A stretch of DNA of 64,000 nt from CAWATZ01 sp963784995 (lineage in GTDB: Bacteria > Planctomycetota > Planctomycetia > Gemmatales > Gemmataceae): assembly GCA_963784995.1 (NCBI GenBank), contig CAWATZ010000007.1:496001-560000 (forward strand). The letters are read 5' to 3'. A program made the translations under genes and the position numbers. The notes under the pieces are model-generated. The model was given only the letters and a program-made list of their open reading frames with translations, was not told the DNA's origin and made no database searches. Every line of letters begins with the position of its first letter. The first letter of the stretch is position 1. Below are positions 35,873 to 45,645 of this stretch, in pieces.

Positions 35873-37606
35873 TCTCTTTCCTTCATTCCGCCTGGCTTGA
35901 AGGGCTGCTGCTAACCCTGCTGCTGCTGACCGTGTTTCTGGTCCTGTCCAGGCTGGTCCTGCGCCGCGGTCGCTGGGGTTGCGGGCAGCGCGGCTTTGTC
36001 GAGATCTGTCCAGGCTACCGTTCGCTGCTGCGCCGGCTGGGGCTGACGGAGCCGGAACATTTCCTGTCGCTGCCGTCGCTCACGGTGAGCGGCCACGTGG
36101 ATCGGAACGTGTCGCGTGTGGTGCTGGGCGAGGGGCTCACGGCGCTCACGGCCTTTCTGAAGCGCGAACACGTCGTTTCCTGGCGGGCCCGCTGGCACAA
36201 CGTCCTGGCCGGGTTTGGCTGGGTGTCGCGGTCGCTGCGCGAGTGCCGGGTGCTGCAGGCCCTGGAGCGTGAGGGACTCCCCTGCCCCGACTGGCTGGCG
36301 GCCGGCGAGGACCACCAGGGCCGGGCCTTTCTGCTGCTGCGCGAACACGAGGGCTGTGTCGAGCTGCGCCGCCAGCTCCAGGAGGATCGCGACCCCCGCT
36401 CCCGGCGCCGGCTGGCGGTGGTGCTGGGTCAGGCCCTGGCCCGGCTGCACCACAATGGCTTCACGCATCCCGACCTGTACGCCAACCACGTGTTACTGCA
36501 ACCGACGGTCCACGGGCTGGTCCTGCTCGACTGGCAGCGGACCCGACCGCCGCAAGCGGGTCAGCTGGCGGCAGCGCGGCCGGGACCTGGCTGCCCTGCA
36601 CGTCACCCTGCCCGGCAGCCTGGCCAGTCCCCGCGAGCGGTTCTGCTGCCTGCGGGCTTACCTGACCGAGGCCCGCCACCTGGCTCAGTACAGCGACGGC
36701 AAATGGCCCAGGCATCGGGTGCTGCACAGCCAGCAGTGCCGGGTACTCCTGGACAGCCTGGAACAGGCCGGCCAACGCCGGCTGCGCCGCCGGCACGTGC
36801 TGGAGAAACGGCAGCAAGGGCTGGTGCGCGTTTCCCAGACCTGGCAGCGCCTGGACGGCGAGGCCCTCTGTGTGACCTCCAACCTGGCCCGGGCCACCGA
36901 GGAGCGCGATCCGGGCTTCCTGGCCCTGGACCGGCAGCCGGCGCCGTTTCGCTCCCGGCAGGCCCGCCGCTGGCTGCCGTTGCCCGGCTGGAGACAGGCC
37001 CGCCTGGAACGCCGGGCCGGCTGGTCGCTGCTGGCCCTGCTGTCGCGCTTGCTATCCCGGCCGCGCTGGCTCTCCCCGGAAACACGCCGGGCCGGCCTGC
37101 TGCTGCGCCTGGAACGGCACGGCATCATCGGGCCAAACGTCCTGGCGATGGGACAGGTGATCCGCCGTTCCGGCTGGGTGGACAGCTTCCTGCTCACCGA
37201 ACCGGCCCCCGACGCCCTCCGGCTCGATCTCTGGTTGCAGCGTCAGGCCCGGCAGCGCTCGGACTCGGCCGTCCGGCAGCGGTGCGAGGTGCTCCAGCAA
37301 ACCGGGAGCTTGCTGGCACGCATGCACCAGGCGTGCTGTTACCTGACGCGGTCGGCAACCATTGGTCTGCTGGCAGTGCAAGTTTCCGCCGAGCCGCACC
37401 GGGTGCTGCTGCAGGACATTGCTGGGATCGAGTCCGCGCGGGCCCCGGACCTGGCCCAGACCTGCCGGGACCACGCCCGGCTGCGCCGCTTCCTGTTCGA
37501 GGCCGGCTGCGCTCCGGACGATCTGAAGCAAATGGACGCCGGCTATCGCCGCCAATTGACGGGACGCCCTGCGGCGACCCGGAAGGAGGCATCATGTCAA
37601 GCTTGA
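35869..37606 (+). CDS. LPS core kinase-like protein with tandem kinase domains, one frame change
   Basis: Starts at the ATG inside the ATGA overlap (35869). Residues 1-33 contain a transmembrane segment (LLLTLLLLTVFLVLS). A kinase fold of the WaaP/KdkA type follows, with FTHPDLYANHVLL and VLLDWQR. At about 36550, after QRTRPP, the frame has to move by one base (an extra base in the sequence) to continue as RRKRVSWRQRGRDLAALHVT up to 37606. The second half contains a diverged second kinase-like unit (LLLRLERHGIIGPNVL, then LLQDIAGIESAR) with weak catalytic residues. About 579 residues in total. It likely phosphorylates core sugars; the extra domain may regulate. Confidence 0.7.
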
Positions 37607-38636
37607 CCCCTCTGCTGTCCGACAGCGACAAACCGGCGGACCGCACCGGCTTCTGGCAACGGCTGCTCCGCGGCACCTGCCGGCTGCGCCTGCGCGACGA
37701 CTGGGACCACTTCGCCGGGCCCGGCTGGGTGGAGCGGATCATGGACTGGCCCGTCACTGATCGCTTTCAGGCCAAGCAGGGCCGCACGGTCGGCCGGCTG
37801 AAACTGCAAGCGTGGAGCGGCAACGAGGTCGATCGCTTGACGGTCTACCTGAAACGGCACTACCGGGTGTCCTGGTGGCAAGGGCTGATCAGCACGCTCT
37901 TCCCCTGGCTGGGTTGTTCGCCCGCGGTCAAGGAGTGGAACCACCTGGAATGGGCCCGCCAGCAAGGCGTGCCGGTGCCGCGGGTCGTGGCCGCGGGCGA
38001 GTTCATCGGGCCCTGGTGCCGCTTGCGCAGCTTCCTGGCGGTCGAGGAACTGGCCGGCATGCTGCCTCTGGAGGAGGCCATCCCACTGGCGTCGCGGCAG
38101 TTGCCGCCCGACCAGTTCCGCCTCTGGAAGCGCTCGCTGATCCGCGAGCTGGCCCGGCTGACGCGCTTGCTGCACGATCGCCGGGCCTTTCACAAGGACC
38201 TGTATCTTTGCCATTTCTACGTGTTCCGCGGCGACCTCAACCACTTGCCTCCCCGGTGGCGCGGCCGGGTCTTCCTGATCGACCTGCATCGCCTGACCCA
38301 TCATCCCTGGACCTGGTGGTGGTGGCAGATCAAGGACCTGGCCCAGCTGCTCTATTCGACCGACATCGAGGGCATTGACGATCGCGACCGGCTCTATTTC
38401 TGGCGCGACTATCGCGGGCCGGGCCCCTGCGCAGCGCCCGCGCCTGGCTGCGCTGGGCCGTCCTGTTCAAGTGGCGGCACTATCGCCGGCACAACGCCCG
38501 CCATCCGGAACATCGGGCCCGGTTGCGGGAAGATGAGTCCGTTGCCTCAGCCGCTTGCGGCTTGGCGCAAGAGGCTGCACCGCTAAGCCGCAAGCGGCTT
38601 ACAGAACTTCCTGCAAGAAACGAAGAGTGGACTTGA
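37594..38636 (+). CDS. Second LPS core kinase-like protein, one frame change near the 3' end
   Basis: Starts at the ATG 37594 with GGAGG just before it, overlapping the previous gene by 13 bases. The kinase motif is FHKDLYLCHFYV followed by VFLIDLHRL. Through 38410 it reads well (DDRDRLYFWRDYRG), then the frame drifts. Restoring one base in the GGGCCGGGCCCC run near 38417 gives ALRSARAWLRWAVLFKWRH, ending at 38636, more like the family than the uncorrected end at 38586. About 347 residues. Probably phosphorylates Kdo or heptose in the core. The corrected 3' end runs through palindrome E. Confidence 0.7.
38548..38600. repeat. Palindrome family E, copy 1
   Basis: CAGCCGCTTGCGGCTTGGCG (38548-38567) and CGCTAAGCCGCAAGCGGCTT (38581-38600) are complements at 18 of 20 bases. 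Same family as 56881-56937. It lies over the end of the second kinase gene. Confidence 0.8.
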
Positions 38637-38733
38637 AATTCGGTCGAGGATAAGAGATACGCCCCCGGCCTCTGGAAGGCCCCGGCACGGGACCCAGGGA
38701 GCGCAAACCCTGCCAGAGAGGGGGCCCGACGAT

Positions 38734-39900
38734 ATGGACATTGCTTTCTGTTACGAAAGTGTGTTGCCCACCCGGGGGGGATGTGAAACCTACATCGCCG
38801 GGCTGGCCCGTCGGCTGGTGGCCGACGGTCATCAAGTGCATCTCTACGCCTGTCGCTGGGATGAAACCGCTCTTCCGGAAAGCATTCACTATCACCCCAT
38901 TCGCCTGCCTCTCTGTCCTCGGTTCCTGCGGCCGTGGTGTTTCTCCGCCGCCTGCAATCGCCTTCTAAAAGCCGCGAACCATCAGGTATCGATCGGTTTT
39001 GACAAGATCTGGGGGATGGACGTCGTTTATCCGCAGGGCGGTCTGTACCGGGCCTCGACCCGGCACAATTTGCTCAAGTATCGCAGTCCCATGATGCGGA
39101 AGCTGGTCAGCATCTGCAAATGGTTCGACCCGGCCCACCGTTCCTTCCTGGCCCTGGAGAACAAGCAATACCTGGGCGGCGAGCAGCCGCTGGTCATCGC
39201 CATCAGCGAAATGGTCCGGCAGCACTTCCAGGAGCATTACCAGTTCTCGGCCGAGGACGTTCGCCTGGTCCGCCTGGCACCGGACCCGGATCGGCTGGAG
39301 GAGTGCGATCGGCCGCGGCGCCGGCTGGAATGGCGCGAGAACTGGGGCATCGCTCCCGAGACCACCGTGGCCCTGTTTGTCGGGCTGAATTATCGTCTCA
39401 AGGGCATCGAGCCGCTGCTGCATGCGGTCAAGCGCTTGCCGGAACGGCCCTTCTGCCTGCTGGTGGCCGGCCACCAGGATTCGGCCGAGTACGAGCGCCT
39501 GGCCGTCCGGCTGGGCATCTCGCATCGGGTGCGGTTCATCGGCTACTGCAAGGACATGCGCAATGGCTACTTTGCCGCGGACCTGCTGGTGCATCCGACC
39601 TTTTACGATCCCTGTTCGCACGTGGTCCTGGAAGCCATGACGTGTGGTCTGCCGGTCATCACCTCGCGCTTCAACGGGGCCAGCGAGATGGTGCATCCGC
39701 CGCGGGAGGGCTACGTGATCGACAATCCGCACGACCACGAGCACCTGGCCTGGTGCCTCACCCAGCTGCTCGATCCGGCCCGCCGTGCCGGCTGCGGGCA
39801 GGCGGCCCGCAAGACCGCCGCCACCTGGACCTTCGAGCATCACTACCGGCAAATGCTGGCCGTGTTCCAGGAGGCCCTGGCACGCAAGCGCGCGGCGTGA
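38734..39900 (+). CDS. Glycosyltransferase family 4 (WaaG-like)
   Basis: 388 residues starting MDIAFCYESVLPTRGGCETY, with the acceptor-side GGxE-type motif. The C-terminal half has LFVGLNYRLKG, then the E-x7-E type motif HPTFYDPCSHVVLEAMTCG, which binds the nucleotide-sugar donor. Similar proteins add glucose to LPS core. It is the last gene of the LPS run, about 100 bases behind the kinase, and seems to be complete. Confidence 0.9.
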   Translation: MDIAFCYESVLPTRGGCETYIAGLARRLVADGHQVHLYACRWDETALPESIHYHPIRLPLCPRFLRPWCFSAACNRLLKAANHQVSIGFDKIWGMDVVYPQGGLYRASTRHNLLKYRSPMMRKLVSICKWFDPAHRSFLALENKQYLGGEQPLVIAISEMVRQHFQEHYQFSAEDVRLVRLAPDPDRLEECDRPRRRLEWRENWGIAPETTVALFVGLNYRLKGIEPLLHAVKRLPERPFCLLVAGHQDSAEYERLAVRLGISHRVRFIGYCKDMRNGYFAADLLVHPTFYDPCSHVVLEAMTCGLPVITSRFNGASEMVHPPREGYVIDNPHDHEHLAWCLTQLLDPARRAGCGQAARKTAATWTFEHHYRQMLAVFQEALARKRAA

Positions 39901-39913
39901 GCAGCGTGAGCTG

Positions 39914-39996
39914 GTCCCCAGGGCGATGCCCTGGGCTATCTGTTGCGCCGCTTCGGGGCGAAAGACAAGGTTTTCCGCCCCGAAGGGGCGCAACAG
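39914..39996. repeat. MITE-like family B, truncated copy
   Basis: The left arm CCCCAGGGCGATGCCCTGGG and loop are present, and the right arm runs to GCCCCGAAGGGGCGCAACAG. It then stops where the next B copy begins at 39999, without the expected ATAGCCCAGGGC. This suggests the second element landed in, or deleted, its right arm. Confidence 0.75.
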
Positions 39997-39998
39997 TC

Positions 39999-40185
39999 CT
40001 TGTTTATTGCGGCTCAGAAAACAAACGTCCATCGTCGCTGGCCCCCAGGGCGATGCCCTGGGCTATCGTGTTGCGCCCCTTCGGGGCGGAAAACCAGGTC
40101 TTCCGCCCCGAAGGGGCGCAACACGATAGCCCAGGGCAGTCCGGAGCCGAGGCGGTCTTTTTCTTCCTGAGCCGCAATAAACAAG
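39999..40185. repeat. MITE-like family B, complete copy with 19-bp terminal inverted repeats
   Basis: Ends CTTGTTTATTGCGGCTCAG (39999-40017) and its exact complement (40167-40185) bracket a palindrome of the CCCAGGGCGATGCCCTGGGC type. 187 bp, no gene. The perfect terminal repeats look like those of a miniature transposable element. Confidence 0.85.
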
Positions 40186-40189
40186 CCAC

Positions 40190-42691
40190 TTACCGCTCTT
40201 CGCCCGACATGAAAAAGTCACGCGGACTGCGAGCGCAGGGATGCACCGGAAAGCTCGCGACGCCTTGCTTCTTTTGCGGGTTGGGATTGCCGTACGGTCC
40301 CTTGTACGGATTGCCATAGTCCGTCTTTGGTCCACCGCCAGCAGCGAAGGGATTGCCGAAACCGGAGCCAAAGCCCTCGGGAGACCCTCCCTGGTTGGCA
40401 GCGAAGGACGAAGCCGGGGCCCCGGAGCGATTGCCGAGCCAGGCGTCAGGTCCAAAGGGAGAGCCGTAGGTTCCTCCAGGTGCGCCATAGGTCGCACGAG
40501 GTGCGCCATAGCCCATGCCGTTCCGGCCGAAGCCGGAGCCGTCCTGAGCAAAATTCCTTCCGGCCGCACCGGGCGGTTGCTGACCGATCCGGTCCCACGG
40601 ACCATGACCAAAGCCTTCGTCCAGCTCGCCATCGGTGATGCTGCCATGCCAGCCAGGACGCGGCCCAGGTGCCACGGGTCCCTCGGTAGGAGGGGGAGGT
40701 TGAGGCCCAACCCAGCCTCTCGGAGTTCCGAGAGGTCCGTTGCCCGAAAAGTGTGGCCCGTAAGCCATGCCGCCCGGGGCCCCTCGGCCTAACCAGGGAG
40801 CGCCCGGACCACCACGAATCCAATCCGGGCCCCAGTATGCTCCTGTGGGGCCGTAGTAAATGCCACCGGGACCGTAGGCGATGCCATCGGGCCCAACCTG
40901 GAACGACTGGGGAAGTCGAGGCGTGCTCCACACGGTCCCCCACGGTGCCATTCCGCCCCCCGGCGGAGGTTGAGGCCTACCCTCGCCGGAAAAGGGCGGT
41001 GGCGGCAAAGCAGGGCCGTGCAGACCCGGGCCGGGTGGAGGAAGCAAACCCAGACCAGGCAGGCTCGGTCCGCCCGGCAGCGGCGGCAGGTTGGGGCCTG
41101 CCGGTCCGCCCGGCAGCGGCGGCAGGTTGGGGCCTGCCGGGCCGCCCGGAAGTGGCGGCAGGCTGGGGACTCTCGGGCCGGTCGCGACGGGACCGCTCCC
41201 CAACCAGGGAGGGCCATACACCACACCGCCGCCCGGACCGAAGTACCCCCCACCCGGTCCGTAGACCATTCCGTTGGGTCCGGTGCGGTAGCTGCCCGGA
41301 CCGCCGACCCACGGCAGGTTCGGACCGGCGAACCAAGGCGGGACCGGCATCGGTCCGGGGCGGGAGTAAGGGCCCGGGTAGGGATACCACGGCATCCCCG
41401 GTGGCGGCACGGCATACGGGTACTGCCCCCCGGGCAGCATTCCCCCGGGCAGGCCCGGAAGCATTTGGGGATAAACGCCGATTCTGCCGGGGTAGTAGGG
41501 CCCCGGCCCTCCGAGAATCGGATAATAGATCCGCATGTCGGGCCCTTGAATCGGCGGGGTGCTGGGGCCGGCCGGGTACCCCTGGATGATCGGGTAACCG
41601 GGCCGATAGCCATACAGGCCCGGGTTGACCGGTCCCAGCTGGAACTTCATTCCTGGATCATGCCACGCCGGTCCGGTCGGTGAACCCATGCCCGGCAAGT
41701 AACCCGGAGACGGCGCAGTGGGCGTTCCCAGCGGTGTGCTGGCGCCGGGCATGGGCGGACCGCCTGGAAACGCGGCCGGTGGGCTGGGCGGTTTTGGTCC
41801 GGCAGGCAGGCCGGGTTTGGCCCCCGGGAGGACCGGAGGGACGGGCCCGCCACTGCTGAACCCGGGACCAAAGGGGAAGCCGGGCCAGGGAGTGAAGGTG
41901 AAGGGAAGCGGCTGGCCTGGCGTGCCGGGATTGGGCGAACCGGGCCGGGGGCCCGCGCCGGGGGAAACGTTGCCGTCGCCGGACGGAACCGGCAGGGCGG
42001 GTCCGACCAGGTCGGGTCGCCCTGGTCTGGGACTGCCGGAGTCGGCACAGGGAAGGAGGTCCGGGTCAGGATTGGGCCAGCTCATGCCGGGGGAGTGGAG
42101 TTCGCGCCGCGGCACGGACCGGGCCTGGACCTGGAACACGCCCTCGGGGTTGCCGTCCGTGGCCGGAGTTGGGGCCAGGGACAGCGGTTGGCCAGGAGGC
42201 CGGCCTGGGACAGGGCCGGTGGGCATGGGTCGAGGGAAAGAGGGCGGTGGGTAGCCGAAGGGGTTCACCATCCCTGCCTCGTACGGGATCATCCGGGGAA
42301 TCGGAGGCGGCCCGATTTGCCAGGGGGGCGGGCCATAGCCATAGCCCTGCGGTCCCCAGCCGCCCGGGGGTAGCGGTGGCGGCGCCAGCGGGCCCGATGG
42401 CAACAGCGGACTGCCAAAGTAGTACGGTCGGGGGTCGGGGGCGTTGCGTTGCTCCTTCGTGACCGGCTCCATCGGCTTGGCGAAGATCATCCCCTGGAAC
42501 GGCGGAAAGCACGGCTGGACGTTGTAACAGGGGCCGTAGACCATTCCAGGGCAGTTCGTGACGTAGAAGGCCAGACCATAAGCGTCGGGAGCAGCGGGAA
42601 TCGCATGGGGACCAGCGTTCTGGGCCGAGGCCGAGGCCGGCAGCAGGGCCGCGCTGGTCAATAGTCCAAAGGTGCAGCTCTTGAAGTTCAA
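40190..42691 (-). CDS. Pro/Gly-rich exported protein
   Basis: The best start is a TTG at 42691 with AAAGGAG five bases upstream, giving 833 residues; the open frame extends further to 42952 through another palindrome. The N-terminal leader is SCTFGLLTSAALLPASASAQ. The rest is low-complexity, with repeated YGPGG, PPLPGGPAGPNL and PGG units and many Tyr residues, like a structural or surface-coat protein. Three tandem LPPLPGGPAGPN units lie near the middle. No enzyme motif. The neighbour at 43017 has the same kind of composition and the same ribosome-site context, so they may act together. Confidence 0.65.
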   Translation of the reverse strand: MNFKSCTFGLLTSAALLPASASAQNAGPHAIPAAPDAYGLAFYVTNCPGMVYGPCYNVQPCFPPFQGMIFAKPMEPVTKEQRNAPDPRPYYFGSPLLPSGPLAPPPLPPGGWGPQGYGYGPPPWQIGPPPIPRMIPYEAGMVNPFGYPPPSFPRPMPTGPVPGRPPGQPLSLAPTPATDGNPEGVFQVQARSVPRRELHSPGMSWPNPDPDLLPCADSGSPRPGRPDLVGPALPVPSGDGNVSPGAGPRPGSPNPGTPGQPLPFTFTPWPGFPFGPGFSSGGPVPPVLPGAKPGLPAGPKPPSPPAAFPGGPPMPGASTPLGTPTAPSPGYLPGMGSPTGPAWHDPGMKFQLGPVNPGLYGYRPGYPIIQGYPAGPSTPPIQGPDMRIYYPILGGPGPYYPGRIGVYPQMLPGLPGGMLPGGQYPYAVPPPGMPWYPYPGPYSRPGPMPVPPWFAGPNLPWVGGPGSYRTGPNGMVYGPGGGYFGPGGGVVYGPPWLGSGPVATGPRVPSLPPLPGGPAGPNLPPLPGGPAGPNLPPLPGGPSLPGLGLLPPPGPGLHGPALPPPPFSGEGRPQPPPGGGMAPWGTVWSTPRLPQSFQVGPDGIAYGPGGIYYGPTGAYWGPDWIRGGPGAPWLGRGAPGGMAYGPHFSGNGPLGTPRGWVGPQPPPPTEGPVAPGPRPGWHGSITDGELDEGFGHGPWDRIGQQPPGAAGRNFAQDGSGFGRNGMGYGAPRATYGAPGGTYGSPFGPDAWLGNRSGAPASSFAANQGGSPEGFGSGFGNPFAAGGGPKTDYGNPYKGPYGNPNPQKKQGVASFPVHPCARSPRDFFMSGEER

Positions 42692-43016
42692 GGCGACTCC
42701 TTTCGTGGGAGAAGATCCAGTGGCGGGGACAGTCAAGACCACCGGTAGCTTACCCCACGAAAGCAGGGGACTCGCCCTTGGCAGAGGGGAGAAATCCGCT
42801 TTTCCCGCGGCGGGCTGTGGAATCCTCCTCAAATTGGTCACGGGGTGAAAAGAAGAACGGACGGGCAGGAGCGCTCTGGTCGCTCCCGTCCGTCCGCATG
42901 CGGATTCAAAACCCCTCCCCTCAACCCCTCCCCGAAGCGGGGAGGGGAGCAAAACCTTCTTCTCCCTCTCCCCGCTTCGGGGAGGGGGTTGGGGGGAGGG
43001 GTTGGGCTACCGCTTA
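42692..43016. repeat. Palindrome family G and hairpin between the two Gly/Pro-rich genes
   Basis: 325 bases. Arms at about 42911-42948 and 42964-43001 are complementary through CCCCTCCCCGAAGCGGGGAG with small mismatches. A second imperfect hairpin (CGGACGGG type) lies at about 42857-42896. No gene seen. Confidence 0.75.
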
Positions 43017-43718
43017 TCACCCGCCGTGGGCGTAAGGCGGAGGCGGGTTAACACCCGGATAGCCGGGGGGCGGTCCCATCGGGGCAAAGCCCGGAGGGGG
43101 GCCGGCCATCGGGCCATAGCCGGGGGGCGGGCCGGCCATCGGGCCATAGCCGGGGGGCGGGCCGGCCATCGGGCCATAGCCGGGGGGCGGGCCCATCATT
43201 GGTGGGGGATAGCCGCCGCTGGCCATCGGGAAGACGCCGCCCATCGGCCCGCCCATTGGCCCGCCCATCGGCATGCCCATCGGCATTCCTGGCCCAGGCG
43301 GGCAGCAGCCCGGACCACAGCCGCCGCCCATGCCGCCGGCCGCGCCGGCCGGCGGGCCCTGCATCGGCACGCTCGGCGCCGCCCACATCATCTGCGGGCT
43401 GACAAAGACCGGGGCGTAATTGATCCGACCGCAGCCGCCCGGGCCGCAGGTGTTGATCTGGTAACCGTGGTTCTTGTAATAGGCGACCCAGTCGATCGCA
43501 TCCAGAGCGCAGTAGTACTCTTTCATGGCGTGGTAGTAGTCATGCCAGAACTTCTGCAGCCGTTCCTCTTCGGGGGTGATGCACTTGTACCGTTTGGCGA
43601 AGATGTTCCACCACGGTTGATAGCCGCTGTAACACAACTGACCCCAGCTGGCGCTGGCGCGACCGCTGCCCAGCAGCAGCACCAGGACCGTGCTGGCAAC
43701 CAAGGCGATTCGTTTCAT
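43017..43718 (-). CDS. Gly/Pro/Met-rich exported protein with tandem GPPPGYGPMA repeats
   Basis: 233 residues from the ATG at 43718, with AAAGGAG upstream. Residues 1-25 are a signal peptide (RIALVASTVLVLLLGSGRAS). A central part with several Tyr, Trp and Cys (KFWHDYYHAMKEYYCALDAI) is followed by a C-terminal low-complexity tail with GGPMGGPM and about four GPPPGYGPMA units. The codon-level repeats are nearly identical, so they probably arose by recent duplication. Structural or surface role likely; no enzyme motif. Confidence 0.75.
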   Translation of the reverse strand: MKRIALVASTVLVLLLGSGRASASWGQLCYSGYQPWWNIFAKRYKCITPEEERLQKFWHDYYHAMKEYYCALDAIDWVAYYKNHGYQINTCGPGGCGRINYAPVFVSPQMMWAAPSVPMQGPPAGAAGGMGGGCGPGCCPPGPGMPMGMPMGGPMGGPMGGVFPMASGGYPPPMMGPPPGYGPMAGPPPGYGPMAGPPPGYGPMAGPPPGFAPMGPPPGYPGVNPPPPYAHGG

Positions 43719-44097
43719 CGCGACTCCTTTCACAGGTCCGTTCCGCAGCCGATTCGCGGGTGCAAGGGTTTCCGTCCAGGGCCTTCCCCCGGCCCATTCC
43801 CTCAGGCCAAGTATCCGGCACTTCACCCTTTCCACAGCCCGGTCCTCACAATCACCGGCCCTGGCTGCATAATACCAATCGGTCAGGCAGGGGCGCAACA
43901 ACGAGAAAAACCAGCCACTTTCCTGTGGCCCGGACCTTCCGTGTGCGCGCTCAGGGGCCTGCAAGCGGCAAAGTTTGCCGGAGTTGCGCAGCTTCGCCCG
44001 TAGCCGCAGGCGGCTCGCCTGCTGGCTGGCGCGGCGACGTTTGGTTCCGGTCGGGACGAACCAGCAGGCGAGCCGCCTGCGGCTACGCCTGCTGGGC
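43719..44097. other. Gene-free region with palindrome F
   Basis: 379 bases upstream of the 43017 gene and downstream of the ABC ATPase. The only clear structure is palindrome F (43999-44087), listed separately. I see no gene or certain promoter. Confidence 0.6.
43999..44087. repeat. Palindrome family F
   Basis: Arms 43999-44025 and 44061-44087 are perfect 27-bp complements (start CGTAGCCGCAGGCGGCTCGC). The 35-base loop shows no gene. It stands 10 bases behind the ABC ATPase stop and could act as its terminator. Confidence 0.88.
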
Positions 44098-45609
44098 TCA
44101 CCCCGCCATCGGGGTCACGGCCCCGCCGGTGGCCAGCTGCATCACGTTGGTTTCGCTCAAGCGGGCGCGCTCCAGCTCGCCGGCCAGCTGGCCCTGGTAG
44201 AGGACCAGCACCCGATCGCTCATGCCCAGCACCTCTTCGAGGTCGCTGGAGATCATCAGGATGGCGACGCCGGCCTGGGCCAGCTGATCCATCAGGGCAT
44301 AGATCTGCTCCCGGGCCCCGATGTCCACGCCGCGGGTCGGCTCATCCAGGATCAGCACGCGGGGCTGGCGGGCCAGCCACTTGCCCAGCACCACCTTCTG
44401 CTGATTGCCGCCCGACAGCAACCCGGCCTCCTGGGCCAACCCCGAGGCCCGCACCTGTAACCGGGCCATGATCTCCCGGGCCAGCACCTGCTCGCGCCCG
44501 GGGGCCACGAACCCCAACCGGCTGAGTCGATCGAAATTGGGCAGGGCCAGGTTGTCGCGGATGCTGCTCTCCAGCAGCAGCCCGTGCAACCGGCGGTCCT
44601 CCGGCACCAGGAACAGCCCCGCCTTGACGGCATCGCGCGGCGTGCGGACCCGGATGGGCCGGCCGTCAATCCGCACCTCACCGCCCCGCAGCGGCCGCAG
44701 ACCGAAGAGGGCCTCGGCCAGTTCGGTCCGGCCGGCGCCGACCAGGCCGGCCATGCCGACAATCTCGCCGCCGCGCAGCTGGAACGACACCGGACGCTTG
44801 CCGCCGCCCTCGAACAGGAGGTCGCGGACTTCGAGCCGGACAGGACCTGTGCCGCCGTTGTGGCGGCGGGGGTAGAGCTGTTTCAGGTCCCGGCCCACCA
44901 TCAGCCGGACCAGGTTGTCGTGGGTGATCTCGGCGCGGGCCAGCTGCCCCGCGTTCCTGCCGTCGCGGAGGACCACGACGCGGTCGGCGACCTGCCGCAC
45001 TTCTCCCAGCCGATGGGAGATGTAAACCACCGCCACGCCGGACCGGCGCAGGTCGGCGATGACCTCGAAGAGCCGATCGGTTTCGCTCTGGGTCAGGCTG
45101 GAGGTCGGCTCGTCCATGATCAGGATGCGGGCGTTCATGTCCAGGGCCCGGGCGATCTCGACCATCTGCCGCTGACCCGGTTTGAGGGTCTCCACCACCC
45201 GGTTGGGCGGCACGTCTAGGCCGACGCGCTGCAGCAGGGTGTGGGCCTGCTGATCCATCTGCCGCTGCTTGAGGAAGCCCAGCAAGCCGCCCCCGACAAT
45301 CTCCTTGCCCAGGAACAGGTTGCCGGCCACCGTGAGGTTTTCGGCCAGGTTCAGTTCCTGGTGGATCAGGACGATGCCGCGGCGCTGGGCCTCGCCGACG
45401 GTGGTGAAGCGCACGGGGGCGTCGTCCAGCAGCAGCGTACCGGAGTCGGGTTCGTGGACGCCGGCCAGGATCTTCATCAGGGTCGATTTGCCGGCGCCGT
45501 TTTCGCCGACGACGGCCAGCACCTCGCCGCGGTCCAGCTGCAGCGACACGCCGTCCAGGGCCTGCACACCCGGGAAATGCTTGCGGATGCCCTGGACGTT
45601 CAGCAGCAC
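44098..45609 (-). CDS. Sugar ABC transporter ATP-binding protein (RbsA/XylG type)
   Basis: 503 residues from a GTG at 45609. It has two nucleotide-binding halves: the first with Walker A VGENGAGKSTLMKIL and LKPGQRQMVEIARAL, the second with the degenerate GLVGAGRTELAEALFG and a good signature LSGGNQQKVVLGKWLA. This double-domain form is typical of monosaccharide (ribose, xylose, galactose) importers. The binding lipoprotein gene is 1.0 kb upstream, but the permease gene expected with it is not in the window. A zinc-ribbon gene lies between. The sugar cannot be deduced. Confidence 0.9.
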   Translation of the reverse strand: MLLNVQGIRKHFPGVQALDGVSLQLDRGEVLAVVGENGAGKSTLMKILAGVHEPDSGTLLLDDAPVRFTTVGEAQRRGIVLIHQELNLAENLTVAGNLFLGKEIVGGGLLGFLKQRQMDQQAHTLLQRVGLDVPPNRVVETLKPGQRQMVEIARALDMNARILIMDEPTSSLTQSETDRLFEVIADLRRSGVAVVYISHRLGEVRQVADRVVVLRDGRNAGQLARAEITHDNLVRLMVGRDLKQLYPRRHNGGTGPVRLEVRDLLFEGGGKRPVSFQLRGGEIVGMAGLVGAGRTELAEALFGLRPLRGGEVRIDGRPIRVRTPRDAVKAGLFLVPEDRRLHGLLLESSIRDNLALPNFDRLSRLGFVAPGREQVLAREIMARLQVRASGLAQEAGLLSGGNQQKVVLGKWLARQPRVLILDEPTRGVDIGAREQIYALMDQLAQAGVAILMISSDLEEVLGMSDRVLVLYQGQLAGELERARLSETNVMQLATGGAVTPMAG

Positions 45610-45645
45610 GCCTGATTCCCCTCCCCCGGATGAACGCCCGGGGTG

